Of a stretch of 14,504 nucleotides of DNA, positions 5,367 to 13,656 are shown piece by piece. The first letter of the stretch is position 1, and every line of letters begins with the position of its first letter. Source of the stretch: Solitalea koreensis (lineage in GTDB: Bacteria; Bacteroidota; Bacteroidia; Sphingobacteriales; Sphingobacteriaceae). The DNA is taken from the NCBI RefSeq assembly GCF_900182575.1, contig NZ_FXSZ01000017.1, forward strand, positions 1 to 14,504, in the 5' to 3' direction. The position numbers and the translations under genes are program-made. The notes beneath the pieces were generated by a model. That model saw only the letters and a program-made list of their open reading frames with translations, was not told the DNA's origin and searched no databases.

Positions 5367-8300
5367 TTATTTTATTAATTCATCAGCATTATCAGGGAGG
5401 AGATCTATAGGTTTATCCTCCTTTTTTTGTTTTGAATTTTCCGTTTTGTTTTGCTGTTGCTTTTGTCTTTCTTCTTGTCGTTTTTTTCGTTCATCCTCTT
5501 CTATTTGTTTCTGACGTTTAAAACTTTGAAAGAATTCTTTCCAGCTATCAAACTCTTTTTTATAACGTAACCCTAATCCTTGTTTATAATCATTCTCATA
5601 AGTAAGGTCTGTACTGTGTAAAGCATTGGAGTGATTGTAAGCGGCTATACGCAAATTACCATCTTTTGATAGTAAGTATTCCACGTCAATATCACTTGTT
5701 ACAGTGCTACTTGTTTTGGTTGTATTCACATTAGTAGTTGAGGGATCAACGGTTACAAATGAACCATTAATGATCAAACGATTATTAAGGAGACGTACAT
5801 TGGTGCCAACTTCAGTTGAACCCGTACCTCCAATTTTTGCATTAATATCGAAATTATTGGAACCAATGAACTTATTTACGAATCCGGATAAGGTGCTTGA
5901 GGCAAGTTCGTAGGCGGCACCATTACCAACAATTCTTCCCGACATAAAATTGTTGGTAGCTAACAATGAAATAGCTTGTTTTTGACTATTATCTGGTGTA
6001 AAGTAGGAACTAAAGTAGTTTTCTTTGAGGGAGGTTTCCTGAGGAAATTCAATGTTAAAATCATAATCCATACTGCTCAGGGTATTTTTGATGGTTATGA
6101 CCGTATTGACTTGTACCGTTTTTTGCGCTTGAGCATCATCTGTTGTTAAACCTGCATCCTGAAACAAAGGAGTAACTGAAGTTCTGGTTTGATAATAAGC
6201 TTTTACATTGAGTAAGGCATCATACGGATCGCCGGTAAAACGTACGGTGCTACCTGGCATTATTTTAAAAGGTCGGGTTATGATATTTTCATAATTGAAA
6301 TTGTATTCTCCTTCAGTAATGTTATATAAACCAAAAATTTCGAATTGCCCAAGTGAATTAATACGAAGCTGTAAATTGGCATTACCTTTTCCTCGAATTA
6401 CCTCCCCTGTATTTTCATCGAATATAATTTGTGCTTCTGCAGCATCTGTTACAGTCAGCTCAAAGGTTAGGGTCAGGTTACTGAAATTGTTTTCTTTTTT
6501 AATACTAGTTTTGGTAGTGTCTTTTGAAACAAATTCAACTAAGCCCTCATCTCCGGTACTTCCTTCGTTGGATATTGGTAAAAAGAATTTAGTTCCGGCC
6601 CCGGTGGTGGCTTTGATGTCAATTTGCATATTGCTTAAAGGCCCCTTAAAACGGAAATTACCAGTTGCCACATTTGCCGTGCCGTAATATAGGCTGTTAT
6701 CCTTGCTTGTAGTGTTTAATGCCTGGAAATTGGTAGCGTTAATTCGAATATCAAGAGTAGGGTCAATCAGATTGGAAAGATCCATGGAGCCATTTGCACG
6801 AGCAGTATTCCCATTTACATCATTTAGTATAAATCGGTTGAATGCGATTTTACCATTTTCAATCGCAATTTTATCATTAAAAGAATACGTTGTATTTAGA
6901 TAATCAACCCTAACGCCGGCATTGTTAAAAGCGATTGAGCCATTAATAATAGGCTTTTTAACACTCCCTTTTACTAATACGTTAGCCGATGTTGTTCCCT
7001 TTAGGTTGGATACAAGACCTGTTAGAAACGGTTGAAAAATTGATAAATTAGTTTCGTTTAATTCAGCGTCAATGAATAAATTGTCTTCCGCTTTAGAGGG
7101 CTGTAGAGCTCCTGAAAGACTTATAGTCGGAGTTCCTTTATTCACCACATTCATTGAAAAGTTCACCTCATTGGTTTCACTATACCAACGCGACGATAGC
7201 TCGGCATCTCCTAATTCGCTATTGTTCAACATTAAATTGTTGATCATAAGATCGGAAGTCACTTTGGGTGCCTTTAATACCGATGATGTACTTGCATTTC
7301 CGGTTATATAACCATCCAATTCAATACCACGGCCTTTTATTAAAGGATTGAAGGTTTTTAAGTTCAGATTTCTAAGGTTGATAACTAATGGCTCATCATC
7401 AGTTTTAGAAATAGCACCTTCAACTTCCAGTTCTTGCTCACCATTTCGGATGGTAAAATGATCAATGTAAAATTGTTCATTGCCAAAAAGTATTCTAAAG
7501 CTATTATCAATCTTCCAAACTTGATTGTCCAATTTTAGCTCAGAAGGAAGTATGCTGAATACAGTTGAATCTGTTTTAACAACCAACCTGGAGTTTAAAT
7601 CAAGGCTGTTGGCTCCTTTAGGATCGGCTAATTTAATGTTGGAATTGATATTATTATCAAGAATGAAATTCGAGACAGCCACGTTGTCAAAAATCAAACT
7701 ATCCTTACTTAATTTATTAACAGCCAAGTTTAAAAACAACGACTGTTCACTATTGCCTTGGTCAATAATGAGGTTGTCGAGCTTTATTTTTTGGTAGTTA
7801 AGCTTTCGAATTAAGCCGCTTGTGGTTAGACTGCGTTGCTCGCTATCAAAAGAACCGATAATTGAACCTTTTTCCGGAATATTCAGATCAGGGATGAAAA
7901 TAGAAGTCAGTGGATTTATATCCAGAATACCAATTTCAAAAGTGAATTTCTGTGGGCTGGTTTTTACTGCTTTACCCCATTTATACGCTGGAAGATAAGA
8001 ACGTAATAAATTCTTCAATGCGGCTGGAATTTCACTTACTTTATATTTACCCGAAATACCAACTACAGCAAAATCAGATTTAAAACTAATTTCAGATGTG
8101 GTGTCATTGACTATTTTCGAATTTAGATCTATTGTGTCAATTTTGTAAGTCTCTGTTCCTATAGAAAGTTGCGTATTTTCAAGTAATACATTACCCAGCA
8201 AATTATCAATTGAATTTCCTGAAAAATTACTAGTTATGGCAGTTGAAACTTTAAGAGAATCTTTCATTAAATAAAGCTCCCTTAAATTGGCTTTTTTAAT

Positions 8301-9944
8301 ATCAGCGTACAAATCACCTTGGGTTTTAACGCCGTTAAGGTTTATATTGCTTTTAAAATCTAATGCTAGATTTTTATCATTGACGCTTAGTTTAACATTA
8401 ATTTTTTTTCTGTCAATTACGCCATCAATGTTAATATTTGAATATCGATAACCATTGTATTCAAAATAGTCAACCTTTGAGGATAGATTTTGGTATAGTT
8501 GCTCTAATCCAAAACCCTGACCATCAACGGTGGCTGTAAAAGTAGTTTTTCCAAGTAGTTTTTCATCGGTAATAATTCCCAGATTAAGGTCAGAAACATC
8601 TACTTTACCTTTATAAAAAGGCTTTTTCATGTTTTTGAGATTCATTGAAAGGTCTGTAACTGCAGTGCCAATCGCTGATTTTATATCACCTTTAACCGCA
8701 AAATCATTGTATTTGCCATTGAAGGTTCCCTTGAAATCGATATCTCCTAATTTGTTAAGCAGCTCAGGAAGTTGAACATCTTTCAGATCGATACTCCTAA
8801 AAACATTATTTACCTCTTCATTATTTGTATTTAGCTGCTCAAATGTCATATCCATTTGAGTGCTATTGATTTCAGGTAAACCTTTTATTGAAAAATCACC
8901 TTTAATATGTGTTTTTTCACCCGTATAAATATCTAACCCACGTGCTTTAAGATCCGTAACAGTACCTTTAATTTTTCCATCAAGTTTAACATCCAGCGTA
9001 TAGTTTTTAATTGCAGGAGCAAAAAATGAGATGTCTTTAAAATTAACCCTCGATTTTTTGAAATGACCGTCCATGTACACTTTGCTTACAAAATGATTAA
9101 AATCACTTATTTTTTTAAAGCGAAATGCTAGATAATTGCCAATGTTACTGTTGGGAGTAATTAACTGAAGTTTGTTGATTTCAATCTCTTTGGGAGAGTA
9201 TTTTACATTTCCGGCAAGTTTATTAAGTACAAAACCGCATTGTTCGCGTGCGCTTAAATTTTTAAGATCAGCAAGAATAAAGTTATCATCTATACTTACT
9301 TCTTTTGCATCCAGAAAAATATGACTTGCTACAATGTCTGCATAGTTCATTCCTTCTGTTTTAGAGGTATCTGACTCATCCTTGTAAGCAAAAGTGAAAT
9401 CAGTTATTTTAACATTGCCGACCAGTATTTTAATGGGTTTTCCGGCGGTGTCTTTTGGTGCGGCTTTTCCTGAGCTGAAGTAATTGATGATAAAACTTAG
9501 GTTGGTTGATCCATTTTTTAGCTCCTTATAATTAAATCGACCTTTTTCAATTGCTAAATTTTGAACGCTGTATTTTCCTCTGGCAATATCAAGTTTATTA
9601 AGATCAATGGTTAATTTTTGAGTATATAAAATCGTGTCTTTTTGGAGGTCTTCAATATACACGCCTTCAAGTACAACTGATTTGATGAACTTTATAGAAA
9701 CCCCCTTAACCTCAACTCGGGTATTTAGTTCTTTTGAAAGATAGGCTGTTGCCTTTTGGGCCACCCAGGTTTGAAACCATGGCATTTGACCCAAAAAATA
9801 AATGGTCACAAGCAGAAATATGATTGTGCCAAATAAGTAAAGCAATATTTTGCCTAATATTTTGATAATTTTGTAGCTAACTTGATAAATAATCTTTCTT
9901 AAACTCGAAAATAATGCCAACCATACTCGGAATCGAATCCTCAT
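5367..9944 (-). CDS. tamB: TamB-like translocation and assembly module protein (DUF490)
   Basis: A 1525-residue inner-membrane-anchored, periplasm-spanning protein of the TamB/AsmA-like superfamily, which forms a lipid-transporting beta groove. A basic amphipathic start leads to one membrane anchor at about residues 32-51 (KILLYLFGTIIFLLVTIYFL). Then comes a very long stretch of repeated short beta strands (many 'ldikg.v.g...' units). The conserved C-terminal domain lies at about 1130-1460, including GQFEIFGLYNITEGEYNFNY, FKIMPGSTVRFTGDPYDALL and NFMSGRIVG. The last 55 or so residues are an unusual K/E/Q/R-rich, charged, coiled-coil-like tail ending in DLLPDNADELIK. In Bacteroidetes the outer-membrane partner is TamL, which is not in this window. 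The ATG at 9944 is chosen because GGAGGT sits 8 nt upstream. An in-frame TTG at 9965 and later TTG codons at 9920 and 9845 are alternatives. The chosen start overlaps tsaD by 31 nt head to head. Confidence 0.88.
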   Translation of the reverse strand: MRIRFRVWLALFSSLRKIIYQVSYKIIKILGKILLYLFGTIIFLLVTIYFLGQMPWFQTWVAQKATAYLSKELNTRVEVKGVSIKFIKSVVLEGVYIEDLQKDTILYTQKLTIDLNKLDIARGKYSVQNLAIEKGRFNYKELKNGSTNLSFIINYFSSGKAAPKDTAGKPIKILVGNVKITDFTFAYKDESDTSKTEGMNYADIVASHIFLDAKEVSIDDNFILADLKNLSAREQCGFVLNKLAGNVKYSPKEIEINKLQLITPNSNIGNYLAFRFKKISDFNHFVSKVYMDGHFKKSRVNFKDISFFAPAIKNYTLDVKLDGKIKGTVTDLKARGLDIYTGEKTHIKGDFSIKGLPEINSTQMDMTFEQLNTNNEEVNNVFRSIDLKDVQLPELLNKLGDIDFKGTFNGKYNDFAVKGDIKSAIGTAVTDLSMNLKNMKKPFYKGKVDVSDLNLGIITDEKLLGKTTFTATVDGQGFGLEQLYQNLSSKVDYFEYNGYRYSNINIDGVIDRKKINVKLSVNDKNLALDFKSNINLNGVKTQGDLYADIKKANLRELYLMKDSLKVSTAITSNFSGNSIDNLLGNVLLENTQLSIGTETYKIDTIDLNSKIVNDTTSEISFKSDFAVVGISGKYKVSEIPAALKNLLRSYLPAYKWGKAVKTSPQKFTFEIGILDINPLTSIFIPDLNIPEKGSIIGSFDSEQRSLTTSGLIRKLNYQKIKLDNLIIDQGNSEQSLFLNLAVNKLSKDSLIFDNVAVSNFILDNNINSNIKLADPKGANSLDLNSRLVVKTDSTVFSILPSELKLDNQVWKIDNSFRILFGNEQFYIDHFTIRNGEQELEVEGAISKTDDEPLVINLRNLNLKTFNPLIKGRGIELDGYITGNASTSSVLKAPKVTSDLMINNLMLNNSELGDAELSSRWYSETNEVNFSMNVVNKGTPTISLSGALQPSKAEDNLFIDAELNETNLSIFQPFLTGLVSNLKGTTSANVLVKGSVKKPIINGSIAFNNAGVRVDYLNTTYSFNDKIAIENGKIAFNRFILNDVNGNTARANGSMDLSNLIDPTLDIRINATNFQALNTTSKDNSLYYGTANVATGNFRFKGPLSNMQIDIKATTGAGTKFFLPISNEGSTGDEGLVEFVSKDTTKTSIKKENNFSNLTLTFELTVTDAAEAQIIFDENTGEVIRGKGNANLQLRINSLGQFEIFGLYNITEGEYNFNYENIITRPFKIMPGSTVRFTGDPYDALLNVKAYYQTRTSVTPLFQDAGLTTDDAQAQKTVQVNTVITIKNTLSSMDYDFNIEFPQETSLKENYFSSYFTPDNSQKQAISLLATNNFMSGRIVGNGAAYELASSTLSGFVNKFIGSNNFDINAKIGGTGSTEVGTNVRLLNNRLIINGSFVTVDPSTTNVNTTKTSSTVTSDIDVEYLLSKDGNLRIAAYNHSNALHSTDLTYENDYKQGLGLRYKKEFDSWKEFFQSFKRQKQIEEDERKKRQEERQKQQQNKTENSKQKKEDKPIDLLPDNADELIK
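5396..5428 (+). terminator. Intrinsic terminator for ribBA, inside the tamB 3' coding end
   Basis: GGAGGA (5396-5401) pairs with TCCTCC (5416-5421) around a 14-nt loop, followed by seven Ts (5422-5428). It is oriented for plus-strand transcripts and lies 30 nt behind the ribBA stop. The same bases encode part of the charged C-terminal tail of TamB on the other strand. Confidence 0.7.
9866..9873 (+). promoter_or_regulatory. Possible -7 box for tsaD
   Basis: TAATTTTG matches TAnnTTTG and ends 40 nt before the tsaD ATG. It lies inside the N-terminal coding region of the divergent tamB. The surrounding DNA is AT-rich, so a chance match is possible. Confidence 0.35.
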
Positions 9945-10915
9945 GTGATGATACCTCCGCCTCAATCGTTAAAGACGGCAAGGTTTTGTCGAATGTAATT
10001 GCTAATCAGAGTGTTCATGAAGCTTTTGGAGGCGTAGTGCCTGAGCTGGCTTCACGGGTGCATCAGCAAAATATAATTCCAACGGTCCATAAGGCTATTT
10101 CTGATGCTAAAGTAAGTAAAAATGAGATAAATGCAGTAGCTTTTACGCGTGGCCCCGGACTTCTGGGTTCTTTATTAGTCGGTTCTTCATTTGCAAAGTC
10201 TTTTGCCCTGGCCTTAGATATTCCACTTATTGAAATAAATCATATGCAGGCTCATATTTTGGCTCATTTTATTGATGACCCTAAGCCTCAATTTCCATTT
10301 CTGTGTTTAACAGTTTCAGGTGGTCATACTCAGATCGTTAAAGTAAATAACTATTTTGAAATGGAACTTATTGGTGAAACTACTGATGATGCTGCAGGAG
10401 AAGCGTTCGATAAGGCTGCAAAAATGTTAGGATTGCCTTATCCCGGAGGACCTCTTGTTGACAAATATGCCCAACTTGGTAATGCAAATGCGTATGCTTT
10501 TCCCGAGCCTCAAATTCCTGGTTTAAATTTTAGTTTTAGTGGCCTGAAAACTTCGTTTTTGTATTTCATCAGAGATAAGAAAAAAGAAAATCCAAATTTC
10601 CTCGAAGAAAATATGGCCGATGTTTGCGCCTCTATTCAAAATCGTATCGTTTCAGTTTTAATGAATAAGGTAAAAAAAGCGGTCAAGGAAACGGGCATAA
10701 AGCAGGTGGCAATTGCCGGTGGGGTTTCTGCTAATTCAGGTTTGCGCAATTCCCTCTTAGAAGCCGAGAAAAAACTGGGCTGGAAGGTGTTTATTCCCAA
10801 ATTTGAATATTGTACTGATAATGCCGCTATGATTTCTATCGCGGGTTATTACAAATATCTTCAAGGTGAATTTGTGGGGCAGGATGTAAGTCCTTTGGCT
10901 CGTTGGGAAATATAG
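9914..10915 (+). CDS. tsaD: tRNA N6-adenosine threonylcarbamoyltransferase
   Basis: This 333-residue Kae1/TsaD protein transfers the threonylcarbamoyl group to A37 of ANN-decoding tRNAs, together with TsaB and TsaE, in the cytoplasm. Motifs in order: ILGIESSCDDTSASIV at 4-19 (ASKHA ATPase phosphate loop), GGVVPELASRVH at 39-50, and the metal-binding H110/H114 in NHMQAHILAH. Then come SGGHTQIV at 135-142, FSFSGLKTS, AGGVSANSGLR, and YCTDNAAMIS with the third metal ligand D302. The length is normal and nothing is missing. The ATG at 9914 gives the expected MPTILGIESSCDDT start. It is transcribed away from tamB, whose start codon lies inside tsaD. It converges on the glycosylase gene at 10938 with 22 nt between them and no evident terminator. 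Confidence 0.98.
   Translation: MPTILGIESSCDDTSASIVKDGKVLSNVIANQSVHEAFGGVVPELASRVHQQNIIPTVHKAISDAKVSKNEINAVAFTRGPGLLGSLLVGSSFAKSFALALDIPLIEINHMQAHILAHFIDDPKPQFPFLCLTVSGGHTQIVKVNNYFEMELIGETTDDAAGEAFDKAAKMLGLPYPGGPLVDKYAQLGNANAYAFPEPQIPGLNFSFSGLKTSFLYFIRDKKKENPNFLEENMADVCASIQNRIVSVLMNKVKKAVKETGIKQVAIAGGVSANSGLRNSLLEAEKKLGWKVFIPKFEYCTDNAAMISIAGYYKYLQGEFVGQDVSPLARWEI
9953..9958 (-). promoter_or_regulatory. Shine-Dalgarno-like site deciding the tamB start
   Basis: The minus strand reads GGAGGT, 8 nt before the ATG at 9944, an ideal ribosome-binding spacing. Good Shine-Dalgarno sequences are rare in Bacteroidetes. This one also lies inside tsaD codons 14-15, which encode Thr-Ser, so it may be fortuitous. 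Confidence 0.45.
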
Positions 10916-10937
10916 TTTCGGGTATTAGGTTTAAGAT

Positions 10938-11459
10938 TTAGATAACAGGAAGCAGTTCTCGGTAAATCTCTAACTTTTTTTCAAAGTTTAATGCAGCATA
11001 GGCAGGTGAGGGCGATGGTAAAGCAATTAATTGCACTTCAGGGTGTCTGTTTAAGATGGATTTAAAATGAATTTTGAACTCCCTTTCTACTCCTTTGCCT
11101 GTAAAGAATATTTTTTCAATAGAATTATCTGTCAGGATACTGTCTATAGCTTCAATATTGTAAACCTTAGCAGTTAAGTTACTATCCAAATTGCTGTTAT
11201 TCTTACGAGAACAACTTAAAATAATATCTGTATTGGCTAGTCTAAGATCTGAAAAGAGTTGGATTTTCTCTGCTTTCGTTGATAGATTCCTCTTATAGAG
11301 GAGCCGTAAGATTTTCCAAAACTGATTACGATCACCCTCATATGACCAATACTCCGCAGCAGGATATACAGTCGAGTTTTTTCCAGGGAAACTCCCTAAT
11401 ATTAAGTACTTACAATTGTCGGGTACAAATGGAGGGAAAGGATGATATTCTATCAGCAT
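10938..11459 (-). CDS. Uracil-DNA glycosylase superfamily protein (HDG-like)
   Basis: A 173-residue protein of the uracil-DNA glycosylase fold, closest in pattern to the small hypoxanthine/mismatch-type glycosylases (family 6-like). These remove deaminated bases from DNA and start base-excision repair. Motif 1 is LILGSFPGKNS at 19-29, followed by the RNQFWKIL segment at 44-51 that supplies the usual Asn next to FW. The C-terminal motif is LPSPSPAYAALNFEKK, corresponding to the DNA-intercalating loop. The ATG at 11459 is used; a TTG four codons upstream is less likely. It lies downstream of recA on the same strand but is separated from it by a strong terminator, so it probably has its own promoter or relies on readthrough. 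The true substrate (uracil, hypoxanthine or other) cannot be told from sequence. Confidence 0.72.
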   Translation of the reverse strand: MLIEYHPFPPFVPDNCKYLILGSFPGKNSTVYPAAEYWSYEGDRNQFWKILRLLYKRNLSTKAEKIQLFSDLRLANTDIILSCSRKNNSNLDSNLTAKVYNIEAIDSILTDNSIEKIFFTGKGVEREFKIHFKSILNRHPEVQLIALPSPSPAYAALNFEKKLEIYRELLPVI

Positions 11460-11463
11460 AGCT

Positions 11464-11500
11464 AAAAACAAGAAACTCCGAAGTTAAAGCTTCGGAGTTT
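11464..11500 (-). terminator. Intrinsic terminator of recA
   Basis: AAACTCCGAAG (11473-11483) and CTTCGGAGTTT (11490-11500) form a perfect 11-bp stem with a 6-nt loop. On the minus strand the stem is followed by CTTGTTTTT. It starts 24 nt behind the recA stop, and the glycosylase ATG (11459) comes directly after the T tract. Confidence 0.88.
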
Positions 11501-11523
11501 ATATAGATTGCCTTGTGGATTAA

Positions 11524-12546
11524 TTAATCTTCAGCACTAACGGTTAAGCTTTCGCCGGTTACTACCATTTTAATTTTCGATTCCAGTTCTTCCATCAATT
11601 CCGGATTGTCTTGAATCAATTGTTTTACTGCGTCACGACCTTGCCCAAGTTTGGTATCGCCGTAGCTAAACCATGAGCCTGCTTTTTTAACGATGTTATG
11701 TTCAACACCAAGATCAATAATTTCACCTGCTTTTGAAATACCTTCTCCGTACATGATATCAAATTCGGCCAAACGGAAAGGAGGTGCTACTTTATTTTTC
11801 ACAATTTTCACTTTCACGCGGTTTCCTGATACTTCATCGCCATCTTTAATTTGTCCGGTACGACGAATATCCAGTCGAACTGAAGCATAAAACTTCAACG
11901 CGTTACCACCCGTTGTAGTTTCCGGGTTTCCGAACATTACACCAATTTTTTCACGCAATTGGTTAATGAAAATACAACAACATCCGGTTTTGCTAATTGT
12001 TCCGGTTAGTTTACGCAAAGCTTGTGACATTAAACGAGCCTGCAGACCCATTTTTGAATCGCCCATTTCACCTTCAATCTCGCCTTTAGGAACCAAAGCG
12101 GCTACAGAGTCAATAACAATAATATCAATTGCTCCAGAGCGAATCAGGTTATCAGCAATTTCGAGAGCCTGTTCACCATTGTCGGGTTGTGATATAAGGA
12201 GATTGTCAACATCAACACCTAGTTTTTTTGCATAGAACTTATCGAATGCATGTTCCGCATCGATAAACGCAGCAATGCCGCCTTTTTTCTGTGATTCGGC
12301 AATGGCATGAATTGCCAAAGTAGTTTTACCGGATGATTCCGGACCGTAAACTTCGATAACTCGGCCTTTAGGTAAGCCTCCAATGCCTAATGCAATATCC
12401 AGCCCTAATGAACCTGTTGAAATTGCCTCGACCTGCTCAATTGGCTGATCGCCCAATTTCATAATAGTTCCTTTACCGTATGATTTTTCCAGTTTATCAA
12501 GAGTTAACTGAAGGGCTTTTAGTTTTTCTGATTTGTTATCGCTCAT
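11524..12546 (-). CDS. recA: RecA recombinase
   Basis: A 340-residue full-length RecA that polymerises on single-stranded DNA, drives strand exchange and triggers the SOS co-protease function. Walker A is GPESSGKT at 68-75. The segment IDIIVIDSVAAL is the Walker B strand, SKMGLQARLMSQALRKL is L1, and FINQLREKIGVMFGNPETTTGGNALKFY is L2 with its flanks. The C-terminal domain contains GSWFSYGDTKLGQGRD and ends in an acidic ESLTVSAED tail. Three adjacent cysteines in TGCCCIF are a mild local peculiarity. The start MSDNKSEKLKALQLTLDKLE is typical of Bacteroidetes. No overlap with its neighbours; nth ends 73 nt upstream and the terminator follows. Confidence 0.99.
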   Translation of the reverse strand: MSDNKSEKLKALQLTLDKLEKSYGKGTIMKLGDQPIEQVEAISTGSLGLDIALGIGGLPKGRVIEVYGPESSGKTTLAIHAIAESQKKGGIAAFIDAEHAFDKFYAKKLGVDVDNLLISQPDNGEQALEIADNLIRSGAIDIIVIDSVAALVPKGEIEGEMGDSKMGLQARLMSQALRKLTGTISKTGCCCIFINQLREKIGVMFGNPETTTGGNALKFYASVRLDIRRTGQIKDGDEVSGNRVKVKIVKNKVAPPFRLAEFDIMYGEGISKAGEIIDLGVEHNIVKKAGSWFSYGDTKLGQGRDAVKQLIQDNPELMEELESKIKMVVTGESLTVSAED

Positions 12547-12563
12547 TCTGTGATAGTTTAACG

Positions 12564-12571
12564 CAAATATT
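12564..12571 (-). promoter_or_regulatory. Possible -7 box for recA
   Basis: The minus strand reads AATATTTG followed by CG, one mismatch from TAnnTTTG, 17 nt before the recA ATG in an AT-rich 73-nt gap. I see no convincing SOS-box palindrome in this gap. Confidence 0.33.
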
Positions 12572-12619
12572 TCGAAGATAAAAATAGAATATTATTTCTT
12601 AAAAATGCTAAATTTTTTT

Positions 12620-13297
12620 TCAAAAGGCTTTTGACTTGCTATCTAATTTAGGATTTTTTATAAAGTTTTGCTCAAAATATTTGCAAAATGAAGTGAGTGG
12701 GCAAACTCCGCATTTCGGACTTCTTGCTAAGCAAATATATCGTCCATGTAAAATTAACCAATGATGAGCAATGTGGATTTTATCCTGTGGAATAAATTTA
12801 ATCAATTGCTTTTCAGCTGCAAGGGGTGTTTTGGCATTACTCGTTAAGCCAATTCGAGCTGATACTCTAAAAACGTGGGTGTCAACTGCCATTGTCGGCA
12901 TATTGAAAATTACTGAGGCAATTACATTAGCCGTTTTGCGTCCCACGCCCGGCATCAATTGTAAATTATCAACAGTAGAAGGAACTTCTCCCTGAAATTT
13001 TTCAAGCAGCATCTTTGCCATGCCCACCAAGTGTTTGGCTTTGTTATTTGGATAGCTAATGCTGCGAATATATTCGAATACTTCGTCGGACGTAGAGGCA
13101 GCTAAGCTTTCAGGGTCAGGGAAACGTTGAAATAAAGCGGGTGTTACCATGTTTACCCTTTTATCAGTACACTGTGCTGATAGAATAACAGCAACAAGCA
13201 ACTCATAAGGATTTGTATAGTGGAGTTCGGTTTCAGCATTCGGTTGATGTTCGGAAAAATAATCTATAAATGCTTTGTAGCGATCTTTTTTAAGCAT
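12620..13297 (-). CDS. nth: Endonuclease III (DNA glycosylase / AP lyase)
   Basis: A 225-residue HhH-GPD DNA glycosylase that removes oxidised pyrimidines and nicks the abasic site. The helix-hairpin-helix is LMPGVGRKTANVI, with catalytic Lys121. The catalytic Asp139 lies in MAVDTHVFRV. The [4Fe-4S] cluster cysteines C189, C196, C199 and C205 have the exact C-x6-C-x2-C-x5-C spacing. The N-terminal segment NPYELLVAVILSAQCTD is also standard. Position 13297 is the chosen start because family members begin MLKK-RY. The longer reading from 13375 would add 26 unrelated residues and run into the terminator at 13362-13394. It lies on the same strand as and directly upstream of recA, forming a repair-gene neighbourhood. 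Confidence 0.96.
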   Translation of the reverse strand: MLKKDRYKAFIDYFSEHQPNAETELHYTNPYELLVAVILSAQCTDKRVNMVTPALFQRFPDPESLAASTSDEVFEYIRSISYPNNKAKHLVGMAKMLLEKFQGEVPSTVDNLQLMPGVGRKTANVIASVIFNMPTMAVDTHVFRVSARIGLTSNAKTPLAAEKQLIKFIPQDKIHIAHHWLILHGRYICLARSPKCGVCPLTSFCKYFEQNFIKNPKLDSKSKAF

Positions 13298-13361
13298 GCT
13301 CAAAGATACATTTCTCGGTTGATACTTAGTCCGTAGTCTTGAGTCATCAGATTTCTTAAAC

Positions 13362-13394
13362 AAAAAAAGGTTCAAGCGTTTTAACTTGAACCTT
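13362..13394 (-). terminator. Intrinsic terminator behind the small acidic gene
   Basis: AAGGTTCAAG (13367-13376) pairs with CTTGAACCTT (13385-13394) in a perfect 10-bp stem with an 8-nt loop. On the minus strand a run of Ts follows. It separates the small gene at 13412-13636 from nth. Confidence 0.88.
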
Positions 13395-13411
13395 CTCTGT
13401 TTGAAGCTGAA

Positions 13412-13636
13412 TTATTTTCGGGTTGATACTGAATAATTTAGTATGTTTTCAACCGTGATCTGGCTAGGTTCTATCAAAATTTGATTTAAGGCCTCTTTGA
13501 TGTTTACAAAATTTTGAAAACTTTCAGTTAAGGCCTCGTTCACCGCCAGGGAATTCTCCATCATTTCAGCTTCCTCGGGTGTATCTTCTGTGTACAGATG
13601 CCGTACTAAATCTTCTTGTGTAAATATTTCTGTCAT
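13412..13636 (-). CDS. Small acidic conserved-looking protein, function unknown
   Basis: A 74-residue, strongly acidic protein (about 14 Asp/Glu against 4 Lys/Arg) predicted to be all helical, with no membrane segment and no cysteine. The N-terminal pattern MTEIFTQEDLVRHLYTEDTPEEAEMMEN recalls the N-terminal helices of small Bacteroidetes anti-sigma-like proteins ('dLirylyge.s.eE...ie..l..d'). The C-terminal ITVENILNYSVS is also a pattern I associate with small Bacteroidetes proteins. This resemblance is from memory and weak. The gene is credible because it has an exact -7 box upstream (13657-13664), an ATG at 13636 and a strong terminator 18 nt behind its stop. It is its own transcription unit. 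Confidence 0.75.
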   Translation of the reverse strand: MTEIFTQEDLVRHLYTEDTPEEAEMMENSLAVNEALTESFQNFVNIKEALNQILIEPSQITVENILNYSVSTRK

Positions 13637-13656
13637 AGGTGATTATGGCATTTTAA

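Noticed and set aside
5704..7797. Several plus-strand open frames of 66-130 codons inside tamB
   Set aside because: They are antisense shadows of a gene with consistent beta-strand periodicity and conserved domains on the other strand. No start signals or recognisable domains were seen.
13301..13308. TATCTTTG on the minus strand as a promoter for nth
   Set aside because: It ends 3 nt before the chosen start codon, so transcription would begin inside the gene. It is most likely a chance match.
13298..13375. A longer N-terminus for endonuclease III starting at 13375
   Set aside because: The extra 26 residues have no resemblance to the family and would be encoded across the terminator of the upstream gene.
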